In this document: piece by piece, positions 37,377 to 49,740 of the stretch
Layout of the letters: every line of letters begins with the position of its first letter
Numbering within the stretch: the first letter of the stretch is position 1
NCBI RefSeq assembly: GCF_030052815.1
Contig: NC_079504.1
Location: 39,563,623 to 39,627,622 of the forward strand
Reading direction: 5' to 3'
DNA length: 64,000 nucleotides
Source: Hevea brasiliensis
Taxonomy: Eukaryota > Streptophyta > Magnoliopsida > Malpighiales > Euphorbiaceae
Position numbers and translations under genes: made by a program
Notes under the pieces: generated by a model
The model's input: the letters and a program-made list of their open reading frames with translations, nothing else
Told to the model about the DNA's origin: nothing
Databases searched by the model: none

Positions 37377-40074
37377 CATAAACTGGCTACTGACTAGCTG
37401 ACTTTCCATGGCATGTGTGTTAATAGACTGACATCCAGTTACTTAGAGAAGGCGTTCTATTTAGTTCCATTATTCGTTCCATTCATGTTGTGGGAATCAA
37501 TTATTAATTGTTTATTCTTAGGGTTATCCCAGAAAAAGGGAAACACCCAGGTTTTGATGCAGCTTGTATGAGTTCTTTGCGTAACGTGGAATTTTGTTTA
37601 TCAATGGTGAATTCAGGGGAGGACCTATGGGAGTGAAAGGTCATTCCCATTAGGTGTAAGATGTTTTATGACGGTGGTGTCAAATTCATTTGTATCTCAT
37701 TTTCATTTGATTCTGTGTGAACATGGTGTCTTACTCTCATTCCATTTCCTTTATTGGTTGAAATGGGATTCTCAATCTCTTTTGCTCTCAACTTATTCAA
37801 GCATGAGGTTTGGATGATCATTATTTGCTATTTTTTCTCATTTTTCTTTTGGGTGGTGTCTTTAAAAGTCTAAACCGACAGCTTTTGCCAATGAACATGT
37901 TAGCTTGTGATTGGTGTGTTAGCAAACATGGTCTTACTGTTTTTTTAAGATAAGGTAGGCTGACTCTTTACGCACATAAGAATTACTTGAAAACAAAAGG
38001 ATTGATTATGCACCAATTATGCCCGAAATTGAGGAGGGGAATGTGATGCTTTTGAGTTGGATTGACCCTAACTACCCATCTATGAAGCATCACGTATCCT
38101 CCTTTGAAGGAGACGTATCCCAGGTTGGATATTTGACCAAAACTTGAATCCAACACTCGTTCAACGTGTGTTGTTGGGTATATTAAACCATGTAAAAAAG
38201 AAGAAAAGCTTCGTGCGTGCAAAACAGGACTTAATTTTATATAGATATACACGCACACACTCAAAATAATGCAATTTTTAAACAATTTGTTAAGCTTAGT
38301 GTGATGGGCATCACAAACGAGAGAAAAATTGGTGAGATCTTTTAGAGAATACTTTAGTTCAAGATGTCAAACCTTTGATTTTTCATAGTGTTGTCTATTT
38401 AGATTTGTGGCTGTTCTTCTTAACAATATTTTTTTTAGAGAGAAAATTTAAGTTCTTCCTTTGAAAGTGTAGTGAATCTTATCATTATATAGACACGTTA
38501 TTGATAGATCATTAAGTCTTTATATATTTTCAAGTTACATCATTTTGAATTGTAACCCAAATCGTAATTTAAAGTTACGAAATAATATATATTAACTCGC
38601 ATTACTCAGCGTACCTCGGGCTGCAATGGCTGTAACGGATAGGCAAATGAGGAGGAGAATAAGAGAAGGGGAACAAATTAAAGAGGTTTGGAGTTGGGTG
38701 GAGAGGAGGCATTCTAGCTATTTTTCATGTTTCTACTTAAACTTTTAAAACATTAATTTGCTAAAACTTGGCTTCTCATAAAAGAACAAGCATATCTTAT
38801 ATGGTGGAGCTAGAGTAAGTGGAGATGCAAATTTAGACTTAGTCTATTTATATTTTGAATCTATAATGAATTTAGTATAAACAAAAAAAAATCTTGTAAT
38901 ACCAATGCAACATCTTATGGGACTCCTTTCTATCCTTGGGTATACTTGATCAATAACTCTTTTACAAGTTTTAATCTAGTTAGTAAAAAAATTAACAATT
39001 TATTTTTTAAAAAGTTTCATGAGTTGAGCATTATATAGCCCTTTTTCTTAAATAATTTTCACAGCAAAATGATAAATTCAAAATTGATAGTCAGGGTGAT
39101 TCTAAGTTAAAATCTCTTCGCTTTTTATATTTATAAAAGTGGAGAAAATTTAATCAGCCTATTCTTAATTACCATCAATTTTAGTGAGTTAATTTATTAT
39201 TTGATTATATTTCATATTATTTGACAATATAATATTGATTACATATTACTTTAGTATAAATTTGACTGATATCTATATATAACGATTTCATTATAATAGT
39301 TGATTATGATCGGCCTTTCTTTTCCAAACTCGAGCTCATACCCTGTTTGAAAATATGTGCGGCTTATGGAGCAATAACAAAAATCGCTAGCTCTTACAAT
39401 GGCATTATTGCATTATGTTTAAGATTTTTGAGTTTGTCTCGTCTAAGATATATAAATGGGCAACATTTAGAGAGTTTTTTTACAAGCCAAAATTTTTATT
39501 AAATATTATTTCATAAACCAAGAGCAAATTAAGGAATTCTTTTTTTCAAAAAATTGATCAAACCTTAAGAAATATAGAGAAATTCTTAAATAGATTCAAT
39601 TTACTACATTATTTTACTAAATCAATCAAATCATTTTATAGTAATATAATCATGAATAAACATATGATTTAATTTTTAATTATCCATTAACATATTTATA
39701 TAATTATATGTTAAACATGAATGATATAGAGCGATTTGATTAGCTTAATTTACGAATGGCATGGTGGACTGTGTTTAACACAAAAATAAATCTGGAATTG
39801 AAAATATTGTCTACAAGGTAGTGCAAGAAAGAATAAGAGATTCCAACAGACTTTAATCAAGCAGTGCAGGAAAGCAGAAGAGACAAGAACATGAAATTAT
39901 ATAATTTTAATTTCTGATATTATATAGCTTTAACTAGCATCATCTAATTGCAATTATCATTTTATTGATACAACAACACCAAAACGACTAGACTTTTATT
40001 CGTATTGTATTATAACTTGCTAGAGAAGAACTCTAGCTTCTCAATACTCCCTCTGCCTAGAGCATATTCGCTTC
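37377..40074. other. Intergenic: bZIP 3' untranslated region, then AT-rich DNA
   Basis: The first 300-400 bases are less AT-rich and probably the 3' untranslated region of the bZIP transcript. The rest, up to the lipid-transfer gene, is AT-rich. A more complex stretch at 37980-38290 gives a 100-residue minus-strand frame that resembles no protein I know. No gene is supported. Confidence 0.65.
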
Positions 40075-40553
40075 CTATGATTGTTTTGTGATCCTGCATG
40101 CACAAACCCATTTAAATTAAATTAGCATTTCTGAAAAATCACATGTATAGTAGATCATATGGATCAAAAAAGAAAGAAAATTTGATGAGCGTAGATATAG
40201 AAGTCATACTTGGAGCAGTCAGTATTGGGGCTAACTACGTATGGAGAAGTAGTTCCACATTTAGCAGGAAGCTCGTTAACCCTTGTATAATTGAGGCCAG
40301 GGATCTTAGCAGCACCTTCCTTGACGCATTGGCATTTAAGCCTTAGATCTTCTGTCGTATTGGCAAGTGCAAGCGATTCTTTGATTCCTGAACAACAAGC
40401 TGGTGGCACGTCCCCTCCAAATACACCATAGGGGATGCATGGAGTCAGTAGCAACGTCACTTGCTCGCATGATATCTTTGCATATACATGAGGAACAACA
40501 ACGAACATGGAACACACTGCTAACATTACCAGAAATGCTTCCTTAACACCCAT
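40075..40553 (-). CDS. Type 1 non-specific lipid-transfer protein precursor, two exons, 120 aa
   Basis: Minus strand: exon 1 is 40553-40210 and exon 2 is 40093-40075, with donor GTATGA and acceptor GCATGCAG. The splice changes the C-terminus to CSK-ITKQS and the stop is TAG. A short last exon just after the final Cys is typical of plant nsLTP1 genes. Residues 1-25 form a signal peptide ending PHVYA. The mature part has the eight-cysteine pattern C-x9-C-x13-CC-x19-CxC-x22-C-x13-C (C29, C39, C53, C54, C74, C76, C99, C113) and a PYVVS motif near 104. The other conserved pentapeptide is imperfect (TTEDL). Known family members are secreted, bind lipids in a hydrophobic tunnel, and act in cuticle, defence or pollen. 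The ATG at 40553 is used; the upstream in-frame GTG is not a plausible plant start. Confidence 0.93.
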
Positions 40554-40652
40554 GCTGCTATTTGCCACGTAAGCACTCTACTTGCTCAATTTCAAGAATA
40601 CCCACTTTTATTTTGTTTAGTTTGTGCTTCTTAACGCTCTAGCTGATGCCTA

Positions 40653-40660
40653 CTTATAGA
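40653..40660 (-). promoter_or_regulatory. Probable TATA box of the lipid-transfer gene
   Basis: TCTATAAG on the minus strand, about 100 bases upstream of the ATG. Confidence 0.5.
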
Positions 40661-40722
40661 GTATTTTCACAACTGTGGGATGTTAATCTGAGTGTACCAA
40701 AAACCCAATAGAGTTCCAGGAT

Positions 40723-40820
40723 TAGGATAGAAGCTTGAAAGGTTTGGCTTGGAATTTAACAGTTAGTCTATAGGATAGAAGCTTCAAAGGTTTGGCTTGG
40801 AATTTAACAGTTAGTCTATA
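40723..40820. repeat. 48-bp tandem duplication upstream of the lipid-transfer gene
   Basis: TAGGATAGAAGCTT begins copies at 40723 and 40771; they differ at one base. It lies 170-270 bases upstream of the ATG, within the likely promoter. Confidence 0.9.
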
Positions 40821-43483
40821 GGGCGGCTAAGAAAATTAGTTGTGAAAATTCAAAGATATTTCTTTTGCTATGATAATAAGATTGATTGAGAGAAGGAAGA
40901 TTAATTGAGAGATATTTGGCTATGATTGTGGTTGAAAATGTGTGAGAAAATTCTAGGTAGATTCTCTTGACTTGTTGCAGAAGAGGGCTCCCCAGTAGAA
41001 TTGCCACTTGTCTAGTTTGATGCTGAAAAGAGTGTTTGCTTGCTGACTCTCACACACGCAGACATGCGCACACAAACACAAATAGTTGAGCCATATTTAA
41101 GTTCTTCACGTTACGCAACTACAAAGAAAGCTGATGGACTCAACCTTTTATTTTAATATTTATAAGTTTATAGTTTATAAGCTAAAAAAAATAAGCTGAG
41201 GGATCAGCTTTTCATTTTAGTGTTTATAAGTTTTGAGTATATAAATTAATTTGATCAATTATTTTATTATACTATTCTCATTTAATTTTTAAAATTTTAT
41301 TATAATTTTTTTTAATATATTTTTTAGTTATTTTAATAATAAACATACTTATAAACTATTTTTTATCAAATACATCAATTGTTTATTAATAACTTATAAG
41401 CACTTTAATTAAATATATAATTATTTAAAATTTTAAATTTTTATAAATTTAAATTAACTTATAAGCAATAACTAAATTTAAATAAATTTTCCTAATATAA
41501 CATTTCAATGTTAGTATAACATTGCATGCAGAGCAATTATAAAGAAAAAAGGAGTTTGTAAAGAAAGCTTGAAAGTTGAAGTATTTAAAACATTTGCCAA
41601 GGGAAATTGACTGTATTATGAACAGGGAACTCGGTGAAGAAAAATAATGTTATATAATGTATAGGTTGCAGTCTTGGAGTTTCCGTGTAATGAGTCTTAT
41701 ATGGAAAACATGATGAATCTTAGATTTTTTATTTTTTTTATGAAAAATAATTTATATGTAAAAAATATTTTTTATGGATCTGTTTTTTAGGAAAATATTA
41801 TTTATTGTTTAGTTATAATATTAAATTAATAATATATATTTATATTATATATATAAATATTTTTATATTTTAATAAAGTTATAAAATTTTAAAATATAGA
41901 AAATAATTTTCTCTTATTTAATTTTTTCTCTAATTAAAAAATTATTTTTCATTTATTTTTTCAATATTTTAAATATTAAAAAATATAAAAATATATTTAA
42001 AAAAAATTTCCGTAAAACGAACGCACTCATTATGTTTTCCACACTTTGGTTTATAAATGATAAAAGCGAAAAGATAATTTCAAAGATAGTTATCTAAAAC
42101 AAAGAAATTAATGTCTTGGTTAGAACTTTGGCCTCAGCAATTTGTCTAAAGCTGGTAATTAAAATAATTAGTAAATTTTGTCTAAAGTTGATTGTGACAT
42201 ACTTGCAAATTAAGCTCTACGCTACTTGGCTTATGAATTCTAAATTAAAGAAGACAAGTCAGAGAATATTAAGATATTACAATTTAATTCTTGAAATATG
42301 ATGTATTAAATAGTTAATTTCTTTTTTTCAAAATTAAATTGCTTAATTTTTTTCCTAAATAATTTACTCTCATAAAATTTTGGATTTTTATTTTTAATAT
42401 ATTTAATTTTTCATATTTTATTTAAAATATTTATAATTTTATTATAATATTTGAATTTTATTTATTTTAAATACAGTTTAAGTTTGATTGTTAAGAATGT
42501 GCAATTTTCGATTCAATTCCAAACCAAACCAATCAAATTAAATAATTAATCAAAATATATAAATACAGTTAATTGCATTGTAATCATTAATTATAATAGA
42601 TTTTATATAGATCTAATGATAATTAATGATTAGAATATATATGTTATACATACAATTATTGCATTAAATAAATTCTTGTCATATAAAACAACTCTAGTTT
42701 ATATTTCAATAAGGTCATTATATATTGCCAAATTCCAATGAAAATTCAGTTGGTTTTTTTTTTTTTAAATTTTGCCACATCAAAAATAGAAAAAATTATA
42801 TAATAAAATCGATATATATATAATAAATTCATTATAATACTATTAATTATGATGAGTTCCATATAAGTTTTACAATGATTAATGATTATAATTAAATTGT
42901 TGTATATACAACGATTGTACCTATTAAAAATTCTAAAAATAGAATCAAATCAGCATTGAGATATCATGACAATGATCCTATCATTGCAAAAAAAAATTAA
43001 AGTTGGAGTAATTTCTCTGCAACGAATTGATGAAATTAATTTGATACACATGATATATCCCCTCCTTTCAATTGACATATTTTCTATGCACATCTTTCAT
43101 TCCCTCCACTTTCTGAAAGGAGAAAAAGTGCAGAAATTTGAAAATAACTATTTTTTTTTACCCTCAATTTCCATCTTTTTAAACATAGCCTTAGTTAATA
43201 AGGTTAATACAACAGTTCATGAATAGTTCTATTTATAGAGCCAATAAAAAAGGAAAGTTACATTTTTAAAGAGTTAATTAATTAAATATCTATCAGCTAT
43301 TAATTATATCCAACAACTAAACCAAATACTTCTTCTATCTATTTAAGCTCCCTTTATGAATCTAGATGATTACCTTGCTTTCAAATGCCATTTTTGTTCG
43401 CAACAAATGGGTGTGAATATATATATATAGGCAATGCAGGAAGAACTGGATGAAGCATCCTTTGAAAGCACAGAAGCGGGTTA
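40821..43483. other. AT-rich intergenic DNA, no gene seen
   Basis: Long A/T runs with no coding frame of note. It contains a MITE-like element (41720-42026) and palindrome-rich stretches near 42560-42960. Confidence 0.7.
41720..42026. mobile_element. MITE-like element, copy 2
   Basis: Related to 31122-31432 along its length. The right end, TTCCGTAAAACGAACGCA, is the inverse of the CGTTTGTTTCGTGAAA end of copy 1. No certain target duplication was found. Confidence 0.55.
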
Positions 43484-43563
43484 ATGGCTGAGCTACTGGA
43501 AAATGATTTTCCTTCCATTCAGTATGAAATCAGTAGGCTGTGGAACAAGATTATCAATAAAAG
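43484..43563 (+). CDS. Candidate first exon of an unrecognised gene
   Basis: An ATG at 43484 opens 26 codons beginning MAELLENDFPSIQYEISRLW and runs into a good donor, AAAG|GTACTA. A TATATATATAG stretch lies about 60 bases upstream. The composition is coding-like against an AT-rich background. The downstream partner is uncertain: direct splicing to 48527 gives a stop, so at least one more exon would be needed. I do not recognise the protein. Confidence 0.3.
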
Positions 43564-43758
43564 GTACTATTCATACGCCTATAAAATGAAAAGAAGGATT
43601 AATTGTAAAATTCAAGTAAGCTAAAATAACCACGAAACAAGTTACCCTGTTATTTTATTCAAATTTCACAGAACGAAGTCTCTAAATCATCTTCACCATG
43701 TGACTAGTTAAGTGACTGTGCTTTGCATGCTGCCATTACTAGTTTTCTATTTAGGTTG

Positions 43759-45024
43759 ATTGGATAAAAAAATCTAAAACTTTTAAAATATTTATAATTG
43801 TAGCTAAAATTTTAAATTGGGTGCATTATAGCCGAATTTTAATTAGTTGTCACAATCTAGTTAAGAGATTAATTGAATTTTAAAAAGTTAACAGTAAATT
43901 ACAATATAATTCCTAAAGTTTTAATTGATTTACAAAATAGATCATCGCCCATCTCCTCGCTCATCCCTCATCTCCTTCACAACTCACCAATAATGCCAAG
44001 CCTCCTCCCCTGTTCTGTCTCCTCAATTCCTCATTCCATTCTCTCAAATCCACATCGACAGATTTCTCATGGTTTCAAGCGAGGAAGCAGCTCCCTAATC
44101 CCATCAGCTTACCTCCCTAGTCTCGACTGCACCACCAACAAAAATAACAACGGGAGTGCCATTCATTCTCAAGCGTTAAGTCTACTCATTTAAACTCATT
44201 GTTGGGTTCCGACTTGGTGTTCTCTAATAACAGCGGCGGCTCTGATTTTTATTTTCTTGTACAGTTGAAATTTTTATCTGTGGTTAATTTTGGTTGTGTG
44301 ATAAAATGTGTTATTTGGGTGTTAGTTTTATTCTTAGGAATTTGGTTTTATGTCATGGCATCAATTTGAAGGTTATTGATACGAGGGTGAGGCTTGTAGA
44401 GTTGGTTCTGAGTTTGAGGTGTTTGATCTGTGGCTTGGGAGTTTTTGTTGCTGTTCTTCTTGAAACAGAGAGAGAGAGAGACAGAGAGAGTGATAGGGTT
44501 GGGGTTAGGGGCATTTTGAGTATTAAGAATTAATATTTACATTGACCAACTTAAAAACATTGATTTAAATTATATAGTTAAATATTTTGTATAATATAAT
44601 GTTTTGATATTATATTTTATGAGGTATTTTAATTAAAAACAATTACATTTATTGATTAAAATATGTATGGAGGAATGGATTTGCCTAATAAAAAAATATT
44701 TTTATATTAAAATATACTTTAATCAATAAAAATAATTTGTTAGTATTAAATTTTAATTAAAAATAAATAGAAAAAATATATTATATTATATAATAAATAA
44801 ATAATATTTAAACATGAAATTTAAATTAATAAATTATTTTATTAATCAATTAAAACTTTAAAGACTATATTATAATTTACGGTTAACTTTTGAAATTTTG
44901 ATTTCTTTAGCTACCATTTGACTACTAATATGACGATCAACTAAGATTCAGTTATACTATACATAATTTAAAGTTTTGATTACAATCACAAATACTCTAA
45001 AAATTTTGAGTTTTTTTGTACAAT
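43759..45024. mobile_element. Long-TIR DNA element, Pack-MULE-like candidate
   Basis: The terminal stretches 43759-43928 and 44846-45024 are inverted copies of each other. The innermost 45 bases are closest to identical (AATTAAAACTTTA near 44848 against its complement near 43915). The interior at 43935-44530 is much richer in GC and coding-like than its surroundings, with an ATG at 43993 opening a Ser- and Pro-rich frame. Long TIRs round a gene-like fragment are the mark of Pack-MULEs. No 9-bp target duplication could be confirmed and no transposase is present. A smaller inverted repeat (about 44610-44760) lies inside it. Confidence 0.55.
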
Positions 45025-45060
45025 AAGAGATTTATTTAATATAAAATGTTTTTATTATTT

Positions 45061-45065
<5 letters not shown>

Positions 45066-45093
<28 letters not shown>
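45066..45093. repeat. (AT)n microsatellite
   Basis: About 14 AT repeats followed by A-rich sequence. Confidence 0.9.
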
Positions 45094-45096
<3 letters not shown>

Positions 45097-45784
45097 GAAA
45101 TAAATAAAAAAAAAAAAAAGAAAGAAAGAAAGAAGAAGTTGTGTGGTTAATTCGGCCGTTACCGAATTCTTCTAGGATTGTAATTTGTGAGCCCAAGTTG
45201 GACTTATTTATGCGTTGAGTGGAGTGGTACCACAAGGTTGAGAAGTGGTAGTTTTTCATTGAAGACCATCAAAATTATTTGAGTTGTCGGTGAGTGCAGA
45301 GTGGCCGTGCAGTGAGCTGTGAGTAAATTGAGTTATTATATTTGTGAGCGTTTTGAGGGAGAAAAATAATTTAGTATTTGTAATTATTGAATAAATTTTA
45401 ATAATTATTTCTGAATTTATATAGTTGTAACATTACAGTTTTTTAACTTAAAAATGTAATATAAAATCTCATCAACTTTTAAATTTTTCATAGTAAAATC
45501 CTTCTAACCTCTAATTACCGATTTTTAATTAGACGCTGACCTGTACAGTTTCAACATAGAACTTAGTCAGTATTTCTCTTTTTTTTTTAAGTCATGTGTA
45601 AATTGAATCATTTTTCTTTTTGTATACTGAATAATTTTTTACATATAGAGAGAATAATTTTACACTTTACTTAAGAGAGGAGAGAAATATTGACTAAGCA
45701 CCATGCAAGAGCTATTCATGTCAGTTTCTAATTGAAAAATCAATAATTGAATGTTAGAGGGATTTTACTGTGTAAAATTTGAAA

Positions 45785-45789
45785 GTTTA
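45785..45789. repeat. Target-site duplication GTTTA, left copy, for solo LTR
   Basis: Matches GTTTA at 48304-48308. Confidence 0.85.
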
Positions 45790-48303
45790 TGTAACACCCC
45801 TAATTTTTAAATTTATTATTTTTTGGTAAATATTAATATTTTATTTTATTTAAATTTGAGGAAATTATTCGAAATTTTTCGGATTTTAGAAATCGGGTTC
45901 GATTTTCTGAAAATATAAAACTTTGATGATTTTTAAAAATTAATTTAAAGACCACGTGGCAAAACTAAAAATATATTTGGACTCTTCAAATTTTTCTGAG
46001 TTTTCTAGAATTTTTTCAGAATTTTTTAGCCTCGTTTTCGTTTCCAAGGCAAAGTAAAAATTTAAAAATTTATACCTTGAATCGAACCGGCCAAATCGAA
46101 CCGGCCTTCTCCTTTTTCTTCTCCCCCGCTCGTTCTTGTCGCCCATTTTCTCTCTCCTCCCTCCTCCCTAGGCCGCGCTGACCTCCCCACCTCGCCATGC
46201 CGCCCCAGCTTTCGCCGTGGCGATCAAAACGACAGCGTGCGTTTGGCTTCCCGGCCACCATTTGGGCCGGGTCTTATGTCTAAACTCATTACATCTCGAG
46301 AGCTTTCCATAGACACCAAGAACACTAAAATCCATTGAGCAGTCTACCCAATTTTTTCTGAGAAGTTTTAGCCCATTTCAACTTTTGGGCTAGATTTTCT
46401 CGCAAACCGTGAACCCCACGAGAAAACCGAGAATACCAGAGCGTTCCACTCATTTAGAGCTTCTCGGCAATATAAATTTCAAAATTTTTCGACACTGTTT
46501 TTCGGTAGGTCTCACGAAACTTCGTAGTGTTTTTTCGAGCACTAAATGAGCTTAGAAAATTCCGTAAAAATTTTGTACTACCCCCGTATTATGGGCTTTG
46601 TATGGGTACCTTTAATTAGAGGAAATTCGACAGTTGCCCGAGTCTGTGAATTTCCGGCCAGACAAACAGGATACCGAAAAAGTCTCGAAATTGAGTCGAG
46701 ATTTTAACTACCTCACCGTTGTCAAATGTCCCGAGCGCATCCCCAGAGTTGGAATCGGCATAGGTAAACCCGAACCTTACTTTTTAGTAATTTTCTAGTA
46801 CTTTAAAAATCCATAAAATATTCGTGGTAGTTCAGCAAATTATGATTCTTTTTGCAATAGCCTAGTAATATTGCTAAGGACCGCGGAGCAAAGTTTTAGA
46901 ATTTTTAGAGTTTATTTGGGTAGTTTTTGCAATAAGGGTCAATTATAAAGACTAAACTGTAATTTTATATTGTGTGATTTGTGACTATTTGGATGGGCCC
47001 AGGAGGGGCTGTGTGATATGATTGAGTTGTGGGTGTATGCTATGCGAATATAGAATTGTGTTTTTAGCCTTTTTGCAGGTTGAGTAGGTCCTAAGTATAG
47101 GTGATACTTTGCCGGATTTTCGGCACGACTTAGGACGTATTTGGTCTTTGGTTTGTATTGAGTCAATTGTATTAAATAATTGTAATAAAATTGTCAGGTG
47201 AGCCGGGACAGCCTTCTTCCTCCGCCCAGCCGCCACAGTGACTGCTGTCAAGTCTGTGAGTAAAATATTAATTTTAATTGTAATTTTGATATTATTATAT
47301 GTTCAAGCATGCCCACGCATCACTTATATGTAAATATTTACGTAGTTAAACTCTAGACACGTTTTTTGTTGCATTCACAACTGTTAAAGTGCCATGGATG
47401 TTGTTGTGGTAATTTGGAGCAGTGTGCGTGCATTGGCGTGCGTGTGGTACAGTATTGGCTATGGACAGGACGGGTAGACACGGCTTGAGATCTTCGCTGG
47501 GACCCAGTTCTTCGGAGTAGACACGGCTTGAGTTCTTCGCTGGGACCCCAATTTGGTTTATTAAGCGAAAGTCCAGCTTAAGTTCTTCGCTGGCATAGGT
47601 TGGATTTAAGAGAGTCAGATAGGGATTAGCTCACATATAATTATGATTTGACATTACTGGGTGTGTGAGTGTTCTAAATTACCTTTTTGCTATTATGATG
47701 TGAAAATATTACTGATGTTGCATTTCACTCTACAGGATGCATTAGCTTTAGATAGTTATAGAGATTATGGTTAAAATTGATATTTTACTCTCTGATCAGT
47801 CGAACGCTCACTCCTGTTCATTATTTTTCAGGCTACAGGAAGATTTTGTTGTGGTTAACCTGCTTTTCTCCTTCACAGGTTGTTTTATTAATGTTTGTGT
47901 ATTTTTATTAACTCCTAGAATTTCTGCATGTGTTAGAAGTATTTATTTGATTTGGATCTGTAATATAATTATCATGTTGGACTTGTAAACGTATTATTAT
48001 CTGCATGTTTGATGGACTGAATGAGGGAGCTGAGCTCCCATTTATTTATATGACATTGAGTATGTGGAGGGTGAGCTGAGCTCCCCAATTGATTATATAT
48101 TGTGTTTACAGGTAGGGTGAGTCAAAAACTCCCCGTTAAAAGGTCCACTTTATGGCTGGACTCTGTCCGATTGAATTCTTGAAATTGGGCCCAAATGGGC
48201 CTTAGAGTTGGGTTAAGGAATAGTTAGGCTTACTACGGGCCTCGGGGGCTTTAGGCTGGCCCAGGTCCTAGTGCCGGTCTGGCCCATAGGTTGGGTCGTG
48301 ATA
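45790..48303 (+). mobile_element. Solo LTR of a Ty3/gypsy element, 2514 bp
   Basis: It starts TGTAACACCCC and ends GGTCGTGATA, flanked by GTTTA on both sides, with no internal domain. The expected TGACA end reads TGATA, a C-to-T change. It arose by recombination between the two LTRs of an element after insertion. Open frames inside it, such as 47767-47988, are not genes. Confidence 0.85.
47474..47594. repeat. 43-bp direct repeat within the solo LTR
   Basis: GTAGACACGGCTTGAG...TCTTCGCTGGGACCC occurs at 47474 and 47517. A partial third copy (TTAAGTTCTTCGCTGG) lies near 47579. Confidence 0.8.
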
Positions 48304-48308
48304 GTTTA
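48304..48308. repeat. Target-site duplication GTTTA, right copy, for solo LTR
   Basis: Directly follows the LTR end at 48303 and matches 45785-45789. Confidence 0.85.
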
Positions 48309-48526
48309 GGGAGTTTTATATTATATTTTAAAGTTGAAAGACTGTAATGTTACAATTATATAAGTTCAGGGATAATTATTTAAATTTATCCATAATTATT
48401 TTTTATTTAATAGTGAACTTGTTGCTGAGTATTATTGAGAATGTCCCTTGGCAAGCTTGGGAAGAGTAGTGTTGGGGTGTCCTACAAGATTCTAAAAGGT
48501 TATCCTATTTGTGTTGTTTCATGTCC

Positions 48527-48777
48527 AGCTAGCGGATTCAAATATTGCAGAGCTCAAGACAACTCAAAAAGCTCTTGAATTGCTGCTTTCCTTGCCAGAC
48601 CTGTGCTCCGAAGCTTCAAAATTTCTCATTGAATCATACTCAAAGGTCGCCGTTTCATGGGTATCATCTATTGTTAGCTCTATTTTACAAAGCATCATAG
48701 CTCTCCCTAGGACCGTGTTCTCTCACATTCCAAAGAGAGGTTTGCTGCGTTACAAGGATTATGTTGGCTTGCTGTAA
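48527..48777 (+). CDS. Candidate terminal exon or gene remnant, unrecognised
   Basis: A pyrimidine-rich stretch ending TTTCATGTCCAG is a good splice acceptor. The exon then reads open for 83 codons to TAA at 48775-48777, starting LADSNIAELKTTQKALELLL and ending GLLRYKDYVGLL. There is no ATG at its head, so it is an internal or last exon, or a fragment. It looks helical, with a hydrophobic stretch around VSWVSSIVSSILQSIIALP. I do not recognise the family. The upstream sequence is filled by transposons, so the gene may be broken. Confidence 0.4.
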
Positions 48778-49319
48778 CTTACTTCTCTATTTTTTATTAC
48801 TTTTGTAATGGCAACGAAGTTGATATATTTCTTATTTAGACTCAGCCCATTATAGATCAGGTCCAAATTTATGAGACTATTCTTTAGGCCGGGTGTATTG
48901 GGTATAGTCTAAAGCAATTCCTTCCATTCTATTCCAATGCAATGAAGCTTTTGCTTAAAAAAATAATTACACTTGTATTGGTAATTAATCAGGCAAATGC
49001 ATTCAAACACATTGTTGATTAGTAAAAGTCATGCCAAATAATTACAAAAAAAAAAAAAAAAGCCAATGGCGCATTGGATTGGGGAAAAAAAATTGTTTTT
49101 TCAATTATTTCAGGGGTAAATTTATTGCGTAAGATGTACAAATAGGTTGATCAAATGCTTCTGTCAGGTTGCATTGCAAATGAATATGAGAAATGAACTG
49201 GATAACAAAAGCATGTAATTGGCAAAAATTAACATACAAGGAAATTAATTAATTAGAGAAGTTGGATAATGAATGTGCTTTTGATTGTCCTTCCATCATT
49301 TTTTCAGTTTTGGTAATTT

Positions 49320-49740
49320 TATCCAATTTTTTAATCTAGATAGAATCAGTCAAATTTTTAAAAGGTGTTAAAATTTTATTCAATTTTTATTAATTGAATT
49401 TTGAACTCTATTTTTTTTATTTATAGTTACTAATTAAAATCCAACATTATCATATTTATTGATTTTTTCATAATTTAATTTTAAAAATTTAATAGTCTAT
49501 GACTAAAACTATTTAATTTGATCAAATGACTAGAAATTTTGACGCACGGTGAATATCAAAAGTTTGAAAGTATTATTGTATTGATAAGTTTGGATCAGCT
49601 AGAAAATAGAGTGAAAAAATATGTTAAAAAAATGAATAAAATTATAATAAATTTTTAAAATTTGGAAAAATTTAAATAAAGTTGTGTGTTTTTAAAAATT
49701 TAACTGATTTCACCAAAATTAAAATAATTTAATAAATTTG
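49320..49740. mobile_element. Possible foldback element
   Basis: AATCAGTCAAATTTTTAAAA near 49345 is inverse to TTTTTAAAAATTTAACTGATT near 49690. The neighbouring bases also match loosely in inverse order. The ends are not sharp. Confidence 0.4.

Larger units (their letters stand above)
45381..48400. mobile_element. Foldback (long-TIR) element, about 500 bp, split by a solo LTR
   Basis: The left arm 45381-45595 is the inverse of a right arm made of 45664-45789 plus 48309-48400. The right arm is interrupted exactly by the solo LTR at 45790-48303. Strings such as TGTAACATTACAGT (45426) and ACTGTAATGTTACA (48341) show the pairing. Confidence 0.7.

Noticed and set aside
37983..38285. 100-codon minus-strand frame downstream of the bZIP gene
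   Set aside because: No known family, AT-rich ends, no splice or promoter support.
40164..40209. Read-through C-terminus of the lipid-transfer protein (YDFYIYAHQIFFLF)
   Set aside because: It is intron sequence; a GTATGA donor after the last Cys and a downstream acceptor give the usual short nsLTP tail.
40554..40568. Upstream in-frame GTG as start of the lipid-transfer protein
   Set aside because: Plant nuclear genes start at ATG; the ATG at 40553 gives a normal signal peptide.
47767..47988. Open frame inside the solo LTR
   Set aside because: Non-coding LTR sequence with no recognisable domain.
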